A stretch of DNA of 64,000 nucleotides from Paracoccaceae bacterium (lineage in GTDB: Bacteria; Pseudomonadota; Alphaproteobacteria; Rhodobacterales; Rhodobacteraceae), in contig JASBTX010000033.1 in NCBI GenBank assembly GCA_030148225.1, positions 62,001 to 126,000 on the forward strand. The letters are read 5' to 3'. This document shows positions 24,847-34,435 of this stretch, piece by piece. A model generated the notes under the pieces. It saw only the letters and a list, made by a program, of their open reading frames with translations, was not told the DNA's origin and ran no database searches. The translations under genes were made by a program, and so were the position numbers. Within the stretch, counting starts at the first letter, position 1; each line of letters opens with the position of its first letter.

Positions 24847-26502
24847 GTGAACATCCTGTTCATCATGTATGACCAGCTCAGGTTCGATTATCTGGGGTGT
24901 GCGGGGCATCCCCATCTGAAAACGCCGAATTTCGACCGGGTCGCGTCAATGGGCATGCGTTTTACCAACGCCTATATCCAAAGCCCCATATGCGGTGCCA
25001 GCCGGATGAGCACCTATACAGGCCGGTATGTGTCCTCGCACGGGGCGCAATGGAACAATGTCCCTCTGCGCGTGGGCGAGGTGACGCTGGGTGATCATCT
25101 GCGCCAGATCGGCATGGATTGCTGGCTGATCGGCAAAACGCATATGAAGGCAGACGCACGGGGAATGGAACGCCTTGGCCTGAAACCCGACAGCGTGATC
25201 GGCGCACGTCAGGCGGAATGCGGTTTTGATGTCTGGTTGCGCGATGACGGTCTCTGGGGGCAGGGACCGGACGGATTTTACGACAACAAACGTTCACCCT
25301 ATAACGAATACCTCAAATCCCGGGGGTACGTTGCTGAAAACCCATGGGCCAATCACGCGAATGCCGGGGTAAAGGATGGCGAGATTGTTTCGGGCTGGCT
25401 CTTTGACAATGCCGACCAGCCGGCCAATATCCGCGAGGAAGACAGCGAAACCCCTTGGCTGACGAGCGAAGCGATCCGGTTCCTTGATCAGGCCACGGGG
25501 CCGTGGTGTGCCCATCTGAGCTATGTCAAACCCCACTGGCCCTATATCGTACCCGCCCCCTATCACGACATGTTCGGACCGGCGCATGTACCACCTGCCC
25601 GGCGTCATCCAGACGAAACGCGCGAACCACATCCGGTCTATGCCGCCTATATGAACAACCGGATCGCACAGGCGTTTCAGCAGGATGAGGTCCGGCAAAA
25701 GGTGATTCCGGCCTATATGGGCCTGATCAAGCAATGCGATGATCAGTTGGGCAGGCTGCTGGATCATCTGGAGGCCACGGACCGCCTGCAGGACACCATG
25801 ATCGTTCTGACATCGGATCACGGTGACTATCTGGGCGATCACTGGCTGGGAGAGAAGGATCTTTTCCACGAACAATCAGTCAAGGTACCGATGATCATCT
25901 GTGATCCGCGCGCCGAGGCTGATGCGACGCGCGGTACAACCTGCGACGCGCTTGTCGAATCGATTGATCTGGCCCCGACATTCGTGGAATTCGCAGGCGG
26001 TCAGGTCGCCACGCATATCCTCGAAGGTCAAAGCCTGATCCCCTATCTGCACGGCGTAGACACCGACGACAAACGCTTTGTCATCAGTGAGTTCGACTAT
26101 TCAGGCACACCCCAATGCGTCGAACTTGGGCTTTCTCCGCGCGACGCGCGGCTTTTCATGGTGTTTGATGGCCGTTTCAAGTTGATGCATGCCGAGGGCG
26201 GATTTCGCCCGATGCTATTCGATCTGGCCAGCGACCCGGACGAGTATGATGACCTTGCCCGGGGGAACGCATATCAGCACGAAATCGACCGCCTGTATGA
26301 CTATCTTGCCGAATGGGGGCGGCGCATGTCGCAGCGGGTCACCAAATCAGACGAAGAAATCATCGCCGGGCGCGGTGGATCGGCACGGCGGGGCGTCATG
26401 CCCTTTCTCAAGGATGGCAGCGAGGTGCCGGAGGATTTCACCCAACACTATCGCGGTCCGGTATCTCAGGATTTCACCCCAAAACCGGGGAAAAAGGGTT
26501 AG
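24847..26502 (+). CDS. Sulfatase / phosphonate monoester hydrolase-like protein
   Basis: The ~551-residue alkaline-phosphatase-superfamily hydrolase has a formylglycine-type motif CGASR (Cys49) in SPICGASRMSTYTGR, the metal site MYDQLRFDY, and TSDHGDYLGDHWLGEKDLFHE. The motif is C-x-A-S-R rather than C-x-P-S-R, which known maturation systems also accept. Overall sequence resembles the phosphonate monoester hydrolase/arylsulfatase group, which can act on sulfate, phosphate and phosphonate esters. There is no signal peptide. GTG at 24847 (VNILFIMYDQ) fits the family; an in-frame ATG at 24820 is the alternative. It stands alone between kbl and leuB and is only distantly similar to the sulfatase at 12.1 kb. 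Confidence 0.84.
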   Translation: MNILFIMYDQLRFDYLGCAGHPHLKTPNFDRVASMGMRFTNAYIQSPICGASRMSTYTGRYVSSHGAQWNNVPLRVGEVTLGDHLRQIGMDCWLIGKTHMKADARGMERLGLKPDSVIGARQAECGFDVWLRDDGLWGQGPDGFYDNKRSPYNEYLKSRGYVAENPWANHANAGVKDGEIVSGWLFDNADQPANIREEDSETPWLTSEAIRFLDQATGPWCAHLSYVKPHWPYIVPAPYHDMFGPAHVPPARRHPDETREPHPVYAAYMNNRIAQAFQQDEVRQKVIPAYMGLIKQCDDQLGRLLDHLEATDRLQDTMIVLTSDHGDYLGDHWLGEKDLFHEQSVKVPMIICDPRAEADATRGTTCDALVESIDLAPTFVEFAGGQVATHILEGQSLIPYLHGVDTDDKRFVISEFDYSGTPQCVELGLSPRDARLFMVFDGRFKLMHAEGGFRPMLFDLASDPDEYDDLARGNAYQHEIDRLYDYLAEWGRRMSQRVTKSDEEIIAGRGGSARRGVMPFLKDGSEVPEDFTQHYRGPVSQDFTPKPGKKG

Positions 26503-26546
26503 GCGGGCGAGGCCGGACGCGCCGGCACCCACCCGTCAACCTGATT

Positions 26547-27653
26547 TCAAAGGCTACCCTCAAGTTTTGCGATGATCGCATCGGTCATCTGTGTCGTTGA
26601 CACCGGTGCCGTGTCACCCGCCTGCATCAGATCGGCGGTGCGTACACCATCGGCCAGAACGGCCTCGACCGCGCGTTCCAGACGTGTCGCCTCGTCGCCC
26701 ATGTCGAACGAGTAGCGTAGCGCCATCGCAAAGCTCAGGATACAGGCGCAGGGATTGGCCTTGGCCTGGCCGGTGATGTCGGGCGCGGAACCGTGCACCG
26801 GCTCATACAGCGCCTTGGGTCTGCCGTTCTCCATCGGCAATCCCAACGAGGCCGATGGCAGCATACCAAGCGACCCGGTCAGCATCGCCGCACAATCCGA
26901 CAGGATATCGCCAAACAGATTGTCGGTCAGGATCACGTCAAACTGCTTGGGCGCGCGCACCAACTGCATCGCGCCATTATCGGCATACATGTGGCTGAGT
27001 TCGACATCGCCATAGTCGGCCTGATGTATCTCAGTCACGACATCGCGCCACAGGATGCCCGATTCCATGACATTGGCCTTTTCCATCGAGCAAACCTTGC
27101 CCGAACGCCTGCGCGCCAGTTCAAACGCCGACCGCGCGACGCGCGCGATCTCGGCCTCGGTATAGCGCTGTGTATTGATACCGACGCGCATACCGTTTTC
27201 GGTGTGAATGCCACGCGGTTCCCCGAAATAGGAACCCGAGGTCAGTTCGCGCACGATCAGGATATCAAGCCCCGCCACGATATCGCGCTTGAGCGACGAA
27301 AAATCCGCCAGCGCGTCAAAGCACTGGGCCGGGCGCAGGTTGGAAAACAGGTCCATTTCCTTGCGCAGGCGCAACAAGCCGCGTTCAGGCTTTACGCTGA
27401 AATCCAGATCATCGTATTTCGGGCCACCCACGGCCCCCAGCAGCACGGCATCCACCTCTTGCGCCTTTGCCATGGTGGAATCGGCCAGTGGCACACCGTG
27501 CTTGTCATAGGCGGCACCACCCACCAGGTCCTCGCTCACGTCAAATTGCATATCACGCCGGTCGCCGAACCAGCCGATGATGCGGCCGACCTCGGCCATG
27601 ACTTCGGCACCGATACCGTCACCGGGCAGGATCAAAAGGCTGGGAGTATTCAT
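26547..27653 (-). CDS. leuB: 3-isopropylmalate dehydrogenase
   Basis: The 368-residue beta-decarboxylating dehydrogenase catalyses the third step of leucine synthesis, making 2-oxoisocaproate. [11 protein letters not shown], the arginine-rich substrate loop ([15 protein letters not shown]), [14 protein letters not shown] and the NAD-binding [14 protein letters not shown] are all present. It is separated from leuC and leuD by about 4 kb of unrelated genes but lies on the same strand. Confidence 0.97.
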   Translation of the reverse strand: MNTPSLLILPGDGIGAEVMAEVGRIIGWFGDRRDMQFDVSEDLVGGAAYDKHGVPLADSTMAKAQEVDAVLLGAVGGPKYDDLDFSVKPERGLLRLRKEMDLFSNLRPAQCFDALADFSSLKRDIVAGLDILIVRELTSGSYFGEPRGIHTENGMRVGINTQRYTEAEIARVARSAFELARRRSGKVCSMEKANVMESGILWRDVVTEIHQADYGDVELSHMYADNGAMQLVRAPKQFDVILTDNLFGDILSDCAAMLTGSLGMLPSASLGLPMENGRPKALYEPVHGSAPDITGQAKANPCACILSFAMALRYSFDMGDEATRLERAVEAVLADGVRTADLMQAGDTAPVSTTQMTDAIIAKLEGSL

Positions 27654-27707
27654 GGGATATATCCTGATTTTTGGGTCGCCCTCGGGTACTCATTCACCCC
27701 ATCGGGG

Positions 27708-28610
27708 TCAAGGGATCAGAACAAGCGGCGTCAGCCCTTCCAGCAACCGGTCCCAGACGTGGCGGATACGTGGTGTAGACCTCATCGCCTCGTGACTGGT
27801 CAGCCAGACGGGAAGGCCCGGAATTTCCAGTTCAGGCAGGATACGTTCAACCAATGGATCAGCCTCGCCAATCGCGGTCTGGCCAAAGCCGATCCCGCAT
27901 CCCGCGCGCACCAGTTCCCAATAGGCGGGTTGATTGTCGCAACGCGTGCCGAAACTCTCGCGCGTGACATCAAAGCCCGCCGCGCGCATCCCTTCGATGA
28001 TCAGGTCCTGACGGTCATAACCGACCAGGGGATATTGCATCAGCTCATCCGGGTTGCCCGGCCTGCCGTATCTGGCCACAAAGTCACGGGCGGCATAGAT
28101 GCCCAGGCCCAGCGTGCCCACGAATTGCGTGACGACATCCAGCTGACTGGGCCGATACATGCGCACGGCGATATCGGCTTCGCGAAACAGCAGATTCTCG
28201 GTGGAGTTTGACGCCACCAGTTCGATCTGGATCTCGGGATGATCCCGGCGAATCCCGGCCAACACTTTCGGCAACAGGTGATGCGAAACGATTTCGCTGG
28301 CGGTGATACGCACCGATCCGGCGATATCCTGCTGCAGGCCCGATGCGGTTAGCTGGATGTCACGGGCGGCATCGCGCATGGTGCGGGCATTCTGCAACAG
28401 CATCTGACCTGCCTCGCTCAGGATATAGCCACGCGGAACCCGGTGAAACAATTCCGACCTGAGCTGCCGTTCAATCAGCCGGATATGGCGGCCCAATGTT
28501 GGCTGGCTAAGCGACAGGCGCGCTGCAGCGGCAGAGAGTGAGCCCTCTTCCGCGACAGCCAGAAAACTCTGCACCAAGCTCCAATCCAGATGCGTATTCG
28601 CATAGTCCAT
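27708..28610 (-). CDS. LysR-family transcriptional regulator
   Basis: The 300-residue protein has an N-terminal winged HTH (about residues 8-68: FLAVAEEGSLSAAAARLSLSQPTLGRHIRLIE) and a periplasmic-binding-like effector domain. It is divergent from an NAD-binding protein gene with a 90-base AT-rich gap, the classic LysR arrangement, so it probably controls that gene. A small hairpin ACCCC-ATC-GGGGT overlaps its stop codon. Co-regulation with leuB just downstream is possible but not supported by anything specific. Confidence 0.93.
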   Translation of the reverse strand: MDYANTHLDWSLVQSFLAVAEEGSLSAAAARLSLSQPTLGRHIRLIERQLRSELFHRVPRGYILSEAGQMLLQNARTMRDAARDIQLTASGLQQDIAGSVRITASEIVSHHLLPKVLAGIRRDHPEIQIELVASNSTENLLFREADIAVRMYRPSQLDVVTQFVGTLGLGIYAARDFVARYGRPGNPDELMQYPLVGYDRQDLIIEGMRAAGFDVTRESFGTRCDNQPAYWELVRAGCGIGFGQTAIGEADPLVERILPELEIPGLPVWLTSHEAMRSTPRIRHVWDRLLEGLTPLVLIP

Positions 28611-28700
28611 TCATTATTGAATAGCAGATAACAAAATTTATGGAATTTATATTCTTGATTGTATGGATTTTATACGTTTCAGCAACAATGGAGGGCTGAA

Positions 28701-29615
28701 ATGACACAGACGGTTTTGATCCTGGGCGCGTCGGGCCGGTTTGGCCGCCACGCGGTGGCGTGCTTTGGCAATGCCGGCTGGCAGGTTCGTCTTTATGATC
28801 GGTCAGCAGGCAACATGGCGCAAGCGGCATCAGGTGCCGACGTGATTGTCAACGCGCTGAACCCGCCCTATCCCGCATGGCAGGCCACGGTACCGGGCAT
28901 CACCCTGCAGGTCATTGCCACCGCCCGCAAAACCGGGGCCACCGTCATCATCCCCGGCAATATCTATGTCTACGGCGCAGGCAGCGGCCCGATCCTGAAA
29001 TCCACCACCACCCATGCCGCCCAAAACCCGCTGGGCCGTGTACGCATCGCGATGGAACAGGCCTATCGCGACGCTGGTGTCAAAACGATCATCCTGAGGG
29101 CGGGCGACTTCATCGATACGCAGGCATCGGGTAACTGGCTGGACAAAATTATCGCCGCCCGCATCGACAAGGGCGCCCTGAGCTATCCCGGCGATCCGGA
29201 TGTGCCGCATAGCTGGGCCTTTCTGCCCGACATGGCCCGCGCGGCCGTGAAACTGGCCGAGCGGCGACAGTCGCTGGACCGTTTCAGTGATATCCCTTTT
29301 GCGGGCTACACTTTGTCCGGGCGCGCGCTTGCCGGGATATTTACCGATCTGACCGGCGCACCTGTACGTGTCGCGGGCATGTCGTGGCTTCCCCTGACAC
29401 TCCTCAGCCCGTTCTGGCCCATGGCGCGGCACCTGATCGAAATGCGTTACCTTTGGTCGATGCCACATCGCCTTGCGGGTGATGAATTCGATGCTGTTTT
29501 GCCGGAATTCCGGCATTCACCCGTTTCCGACGCCTTCGCGGCCTCGGGTCTGGTGGTGCCAGCGACCAAACCCGCCGTCAAAGGGATGCACAAGGCTGCG
29601 CTGCGGGAAGGCTAA
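28701..29615 (+). CDS. NAD(P)-binding epimerase-like protein
   Basis: The 304-residue extended-SDR/NmrA-like protein has an N-terminal Rossmann motif GASGRFGRHA. It has no clear YxxxK at the usual position (NIYVYGAG is the nearest). The region MRYLWSMPHRLAGDEFDAVLPEFRHSP near the end is seen in epimerase-like proteins of Rhodobacterales. ATG at 28701 has GGAGGG upstream. It is divergent from the LysR gene and overlaps the convergent EEP gene by 4 bases. Substrate unknown. Confidence 0.8.
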   Translation: MTQTVLILGASGRFGRHAVACFGNAGWQVRLYDRSAGNMAQAASGADVIVNALNPPYPAWQATVPGITLQVIATARKTGATVIIPGNIYVYGAGSGPILKSTTTHAAQNPLGRVRIAMEQAYRDAGVKTIILRAGDFIDTQASGNWLDKIIAARIDKGALSYPGDPDVPHSWAFLPDMARAAVKLAERRQSLDRFSDIPFAGYTLSGRALAGIFTDLTGAPVRVAGMSWLPLTLLSPFWPMARHLIEMRYLWSMPHRLAGDEFDAVLPEFRHSPVSDAFAASGLVVPATKPAVKGMHKAALREG

Positions 29616-30748
29616 TGTTCCGTGGGCTCGATATCTACCCAGATAAGGCGATGGGGCCCGGCGATATCGACGCTTTCGCCCAGCGCACCATCGTCGGGCC
29701 AAAGAACACCCGCATCCATCACCGTCAGGTTGCGTGACGGCAGGATATAGCTGACCCGCATCGCACCCGGCCCCGTTTCATCCGGCCAGCTGACCGTTTC
29801 AACCCGCCGCCTGTCGGCATCCATCCAGCCGGGTTCTGGGTCCTGCAGTCGGGGATCGGCCAGCAGATCGATGATTGCCCGGCGATCCCTTTCGCCCCGA
29901 TCAGGGTCAAGATTGGCGTTTCCCATGATGGCAAATCGCGCGGGTACGTCGCCAAACACACCGTCCAGATATCGCGACCAAAGCCTGATTTCATCGCCAT
30001 TGCGCAGGCCGTTGCGATCCTCGGGCCCGTCAAATACCGGTGGTGTCGCATCAAACACAAGGAGCGAGAGGTCATATCGCGGCACCGAGACCACCCAATG
30101 CCCGTTCGACGACAAGCGCTGAATGTCATAGGCCGCCTTGTCGGGGAACAGTGCGCCATCGGCATTTACAGGCAGACGCGCACCCGGCAAATCACGCCAC
30201 AAAAGCGATGAGAAATCGCGATCCGCAACAAGGGGCGTGCGCGACAGGATCGCCATGCCGCCATCACCTGCAAACCGGCCATAGCCCTGCGCATCATCCC
30301 GCCCGCCCAAACGCCCGTCACCGTTCAAATCCATCGGCGTCATCTGCCCGGCATTCGGGACCCGTGCAAATAGCTGCCAGTCATCCCCCAAAAGATCGGC
30401 AAAGGCAGCAAGCGCGATCAGATCGGCATCATAGTCGAAATTGGTTAGAAGCAGGATATCGGGTGCCACGGCACGGATGACGTCCGCCGCCGCGTTAATT
30501 TCAGGCTCACCCCTGCGGATATCACGCAAGAGGAGCCCGGGGCCATCACGAGAGAGATCGGCATGAAAGGTCGCCAGTCTGAGCGTATCTGCACAGGCGG
30601 CGCTGGCCGCCAGTATCAGGCTGGCTGCAAGGCCTGTTCGCGATAGGTTTCGGCCTCGCGCTGGGCGACGATCAGGCTGGCAACCTTGGACAGTGCCATT
30701 GCACGCATCAGCAGATTGACCGGCATATACGCCCATATCGCAAGACAC
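29612..30748 (-). CDS. Endonuclease/exonuclease/phosphatase family protein, exported
   Basis: A signal-like segment LAASLILAASAACA precedes an EEP-fold domain with ILLLTNFDYD, an internal EF-hand-like calcium-loop sequence (MDLNGDGRLGGRDDAQ), IMGNANLDPDRGERDR and the C-terminal RVSYILPS..GPHRLIWVDI. The canonical catalytic SDH is replaced by GPH, so the nuclease or phosphatase activity is uncertain. No ATG, GTG or TTG lies near the signal segment. The closest in-frame starts are ATG at 30736 and 30748, giving a 121-133-base out-of-frame overlap with the upstream membrane-protein gene. The exact start is therefore unsure. Confidence 0.75.
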   Translation of the reverse strand: MSCDMGVYAGQSADACNGTVQGCQPDRRPARGRNLSRTGLAASLILAASAACADTLRLATFHADLSRDGPGLLLRDIRRGEPEINAAADVIRAVAPDILLLTNFDYDADLIALAAFADLLGDDWQLFARVPNAGQMTPMDLNGDGRLGGRDDAQGYGRFAGDGGMAILSRTPLVADRDFSSLLWRDLPGARLPVNADGALFPDKAAYDIQRLSSNGHWVVSVPRYDLSLLVFDATPPVFDGPEDRNGLRNGDEIRLWSRYLDGVFGDVPARFAIMGNANLDPDRGERDRRAIIDLLADPRLQDPEPGWMDADRRRVETVSWPDETGPGAMRVSYILPSRNLTVMDAGVLWPDDGALGESVDIAGPHRLIWVDIEPTEH

Positions 30749-31449
30749 CAGACAAGCGTTTCAGGAGTCAGCTTGGACGGGTCACCAATATTTCCCGTCA
30801 CCGACAACCCGAATGTTGGGAGAGAGAATGGAACCAGAATTGCAAACAAAAGGTTAACCATCGATCCCCGGCGCAACCGGCGCACAACATCGCCCCCGGC
30901 TGTCGGGTCAAATACCGGCATATTGACCCAGACATTGAAACTGCCGGATTTGCCGGGCCAGTGATAGCGCAGGAAGATAAAGACAAAAGTGATCAGCATC
31001 ACGATCGAGATCAGCATGCCCAGACCCGCCGCTGCGCTGATAATGTCGCGCGTGGCCTCGGGTGTATTCTCGGGCAGCGCGATCATCAGGCTGCGCACGG
31101 GGCTCAGCATCGAATCGGTCACCGCGCTGACAAAGCGGCCCAGCGAATACAGAAACTCGGTGATTGGAGTGTCTTCGGTCTGGCTGCGATATACGCCGGA
31201 CATGGAAAATACGATGACCAGAAGGGACAGGAAACGAAACCGGTTATAAGGTGGCGCATCCCGGAACTCGACAAGGCTGGGCGCCGTTGTCGCGTATTCG
31301 ACAAAGATCAACAGACCAAGGAAAAAGGCTACCAGCGCCGTTGTGATGGGGGTCTGCCCCACCGGATTCGGCAGCAACATCGCCGGTGCTACAACCAGCA
31401 AAGCCACCAGAATACCGCGCACCAGCGCGTTCGCGACCTGTGATACCAC
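30616..31449 (-). CDS. Conserved integral membrane protein, function unknown
   Basis: The 277-residue protein has about six to seven hydrophobic segments (for example VRGILVALLVVAPAMLLP, LVAFFLGLLIFVEY, GLGMLISIVMLITFVFIFL), a GKSGSFNVWVNMPVFDPTAGGDVVRRL loop and a Glu/Gln-rich cytoplasmic end. I do not recognise a named family. Its 3' end overlaps the EEP-family gene, so the two are probably translated together. The promoter would lie in the 284-base gap after leuD. Confidence 0.7.
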   Translation of the reverse strand: MVSQVANALVRGILVALLVVAPAMLLPNPVGQTPITTALVAFFLGLLIFVEYATTAPSLVEFRDAPPYNRFRFLSLLVIVFSMSGVYRSQTEDTPITEFLYSLGRFVSAVTDSMLSPVRSLMIALPENTPEATRDIISAAAGLGMLISIVMLITFVFIFLRYHWPGKSGSFNVWVNMPVFDPTAGGDVVRRLRRGSMVNLLFAILVPFSLPTFGLSVTGNIGDPSKLTPETLVWCLAIWAYMPVNLLMRAMALSKVASLIVAQREAETYREQALQPA

Positions 31450-31733
31450 TTCTTACTTCCCTCAATCCTGGCCAAGCGCGATACATCGCCACGCTTTGTT
31501 TCCAAATTGAGCCTCATCTTTGACAATGAGGTGCCTCTATTTGGTCACAATTGTGCCTTCTTCACGTTCGGCCCACAACCCCTTGAATCGACGTAACGAA
31601 TCAAAACGGCCAATTTTAGGAAATTCTGTTTCATCTATGCATCACCCCGTCAGACTTAGGCCTTGATGCTGCCACAAGGTCTAAATCTGGTAGGTGAATG
31701 GGGCAAAAACCCCTGAAACGTGGCGGAATTGTG
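31450..31733. other. Intergenic gap between the membrane-protein gene and leuD
   Basis: No gene was seen. It contains an inverted repeat CCTCAT (31512-31517) / ATGAGG (31526-31531), about 63 bases upstream of the membrane-protein start. A short GGGG-CAAAAA-CCCC element lies near 31700, just after the leuD stop, and may act as a weak terminator for the leucine operon. Confidence 0.4.
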
Positions 31734-32339
31734 TCAGACCCAGGGGCGTTCGGCGGATGCACGGGCCTCGTAGGCGTCAATCGAGTCGACTTTTTCCATG
31801 CTCAGCCCGATATCGTCGAGCCCGTTCAGCAAACAATGTTTCTTGAACGGGTCCAGATCAAAGGAAAAGACCTGCCCGTCAGCCGAGGTGACGGTCTGCG
31901 CCTCCAGATCGACCTCAATCCGGGCATTTTCGCCTTTTTCCGCATCCGCCATCAAAACGTCCACCTGCTCTTTGGGCAGCGTGATGGGCAGAATGCCGTT
32001 CTTGAAACAGTTATTGTAGAAAATATCGGCATAGCTGGTCGAGATGACGCAGCGAATGCCGAAATCCAAAAGCGCCCAGGGCGCATGCTCGCGCGATGAG
32101 CCACAGCCGAAATTGTCACCGGCAACCAGAATCTGTGCCGAACGGTAGGCGGGTTTGTTCAGCACGAAATCCGGGATCTCCTTGCCCTGATCATCATAGC
32201 GCATCTCGTCAAACAGGTTCACGCCCAGCCCTGAACGTTTGATCGTTTTCAGGAACTGCTTGGGGATGATCATGTCGGTGTCGATATTGATCAGCGGCAG
32301 CGGCGCGGCGACGCCGCTCAGTTTTTCAAATTTTTCCAT
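31734..32339 (-). CDS. leuD: 3-isopropylmalate dehydratase small subunit
   Basis: The 201-residue swivel-domain subunit of isopropylmalate isomerase, with LeuC, interconverts 2- and 3-isopropylmalate. [13 protein letters not shown] and the substrate-recognition [17 protein letters not shown] are present. The start at 32339 has a strong AGGAGGT site; the open frame extending upstream is not coding. It is separated from leuC by a DUF1801 gene, in one tight transcription unit. Confidence 0.97.
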   Translation of the reverse strand: MEKFEKLSGVAAPLPLINIDTDMIIPKQFLKTIKRSGLGVNLFDEMRYDDQGKEIPDFVLNKPAYRSAQILVAGDNFGCGSSREHAPWALLDFGIRCVISTSYADIFYNNCFKNGILPITLPKEQVDVLMADAEKGENARIEVDLEAQTVTSADGQVFSFDLDPFKKHCLLNGLDDIGLSMEKVDSIDAYEARASAERPWV

Positions 32340-32356
32340 TTTGGACCTCCTCGGCG

Positions 32357-32788
32357 CTATCGCCGGCAAATTTCGATATATTCTTCCATCGAGAGTGCTC
32401 TGACCGCATCGGTCACGGCCTCTCGCAGGATGTGTTCGGGTTTTCTGATGCGAATGCAGGCGCGCCCCATATCCAGCTTCAGCCCCGCCTTTTCATAGGC
32501 TTCGGCAAACGCGTTTTTCAGGTTGGCCCTGCAATAGATACCGCAGAGATACAGCCCGACATGGTTTTTCTGCGCACCGATCGCGACATACATCAGCGGC
32601 TTGCCGTTATAGGTCTTGCCTGACGCTTCAAGGGGGACCTCATAGGTAATCATCCCCCAGTTCATCGCCTCGTAATACCCATCCGGCAGGTTGTTCAGAA
32701 CAAGTTCTCTCAGCTCCCTGACGATATCGATCTGATGCGCCGGGATTTCATCAAGATATTCCGCAACCGTTGCCGCGTCGGAACGCAT
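32357..32788 (-). CDS. DUF1801/YdhG-like protein inserted between leuC and leuD
   Basis: The 143-residue protein is of the YdhG/DUF1801 fold: [28 protein letters not shown] and a C-terminal [18 protein letters not shown]. No biochemical function is established for the family; some members have been linked to iron handling in name only. Its ATG overlaps the leuC stop codon by one base (TAATG), and leuD follows after 17 bases. It is thus co-translated with the isomerase subunits. Confidence 0.85.
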   Translation of the reverse strand: MRSDAATVAEYLDEIPAHQIDIVRELRELVLNNLPDGYYEAMNWGMITYEVPLEASGKTYNGKPLMYVAIGAQKNHVGLYLCGIYCRANLKNAFAEAYEKAGLKLDMGRACIRIRKPEHILREAVTDAVRALSMEEYIEICRR

Positions 32789-34197
32789 TACATCACCTCG
32801 CGCACATCCGTCAGCTTGCCCGTGATCGCGGCAGCGGCGGCCATGGCCGGCGACATCAGATGCGTGCGCCCGCCCCGGCCCTGACGACCTTCGAAGTTGC
32901 GGTTCGACGTGGCGGCGCAGCGTTCGCCGGGCTGCAGCTGATCGGGGTTCATGGCAAGGCACATGGAACAACCCGCCAGACGCCATTCAAACCCGGCCTC
33001 CTTAAAGATGTCGGCCAGACCTTCCTCTTCCGCCTGCGCACGTACCAGACCAGAGCCCGGCACAACCATGGCCCGCATCCCGTCCTTGACCTTCTTGCCT
33101 TTCAGGATCTCGGCCGCGGCACGCAGATCCTCGATCCGGCCATTGGTGCAGGACCCGATGAAAACGGTATCAATCTCGATTTCAGTGAGCGGCGTGCCGG
33201 ATGTCAGCCCCATATAGTCGAGCGACCGTGCCGCTGCTTCGACCTTGCCGCCCTCGAAATCAGTGGCTGCGGGGACGGCGGCAGTGATCGGCAGCACATC
33301 CTCGGGGCTGGTGCCCCATGTGACGACGGGTGCGATATCTTCGCCTTTCAGCGTCACAACCTTGTCGAAATGCGCGCCCTCATCCGTATAGAGTGTGCGC
33401 CAATAGGCTTCGGCGGCCTCCCATGCGGCACCTTTGGGCGCGTGCGGACGGCCCTTGCAATAGGCAAATGTCTTTTCATCCGGCGCAATCAGACCGGCGC
33501 GCGCACCGCCCTCGATCGCCATATTGCAAACGGTCATCCGGCCTTCCATCGACAAATCGCGGATCGCCTCGCCGCAATATTCAATGACATAACCGGTGCC
33601 ACCGGCAGTTCCGGTTGCCCCGATCACCGACAGCGTGATGTCCTTGGCCGTCACACCGGGGCGCAGTTTGCCCGTGATCTCGACCTTCATGTTCAGCGAC
33701 TTTTTCTGGATCAGCGTCTGCGTGGCCAGCACATGCTCGACCTCAGAGGTGCCGATCCCGTGGGCCAGCGCGCCAAAGGCACCATGCGTGGCGGTATGGC
33801 TGTCACCGCAGACAACCGTCATTCCCGGCAGGGTCCAGCCCTGTTCAGGCCCGACGATATGCACGATCCCCTGACGCACATCGGAAACGGGGTAATAGTG
33901 TATCCCGAAATCCGCCGCGTTCTTGTCCAGCGCCGCCACCTGAATGCGGCTGTCCTCGGGCATGGTTTCCGCGTTTTCACGCCCCGGTGTTGTGGGCACG
34001 TTGTGATCGGGCACGGCAATGGTCTTTTCCGGCGCGCGCACCTTGCGCCCGGCCATGCGCAGCCCCTCAAAGGCCTGCGGGCTGGTCACCTCGTGCACAA
34101 GATGGCGGTCGATATAAAGCAGGCAGGTTCCGTCCTCTGCCTCATGCGCAACATGCGCATCCCAGATTTTATCATAGAGCGTTTTCGGGGCGGTCAT
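32788..34197 (-). CDS. leuC: 3-isopropylmalate dehydratase large subunit
   Basis: The 469-residue aconitase-family subunit carries the [4Fe-4S] cluster. The ligands are seen in GSCTNGR and [50 protein letters not shown] and the C-terminal [10 protein letters not shown] are standard LeuC sequence. It is first in leuC - DUF1801 - leuD. No leucine-rich leader peptide was found in the 238-base gap upstream, which is shared with the divergent mechanosensitive channel gene. Confidence 0.98.
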   Translation of the reverse strand: MTAPKTLYDKIWDAHVAHEAEDGTCLLYIDRHLVHEVTSPQAFEGLRMAGRKVRAPEKTIAVPDHNVPTTPGRENAETMPEDSRIQVAALDKNAADFGIHYYPVSDVRQGIVHIVGPEQGWTLPGMTVVCGDSHTATHGAFGALAHGIGTSEVEHVLATQTLIQKKSLNMKVEITGKLRPGVTAKDITLSVIGATGTAGGTGYVIEYCGEAIRDLSMEGRMTVCNMAIEGGARAGLIAPDEKTFAYCKGRPHAPKGAAWEAAEAYWRTLYTDEGAHFDKVVTLKGEDIAPVVTWGTSPEDVLPITAAVPAATDFEGGKVEAAARSLDYMGLTSGTPLTEIEIDTVFIGSCTNGRIEDLRAAAEILKGKKVKDGMRAMVVPGSGLVRAQAEEEGLADIFKEAGFEWRLAGCSMCLAMNPDQLQPGERCAATSNRNFEGRQGRGGRTHLMSPAMAAAAAITGKLTDVREVM

Positions 34198-34435
34198 TTG
34201 GTCCTCTCCCGGTGTTTGGAAATTCAGAATGGGTTTGGTGAATGCTTAAAAGCAATCCCGCCCGGCCACAATCGTCAGCGCAAGACCGTGAAACCGCCAT
34301 GGCAAACGGGATCGGTCGGACATATCGATGATGCGAGTCATGGGGTTCAGATACGACGCCCGGCCTTGCCCTGCAAGTATATCCGCCGATCCACAGCCTT
34401 GATCGGCCCGTGGGGGCGTGCGACGGTCGGATCAA

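Noticed and set aside
26793-28211. Long + strand open frame opposite leuB and the LysR gene
   Set aside because: It spans two well-supported genes on the other strand and has a His/Gln/Arg-rich shadow composition with no domain.
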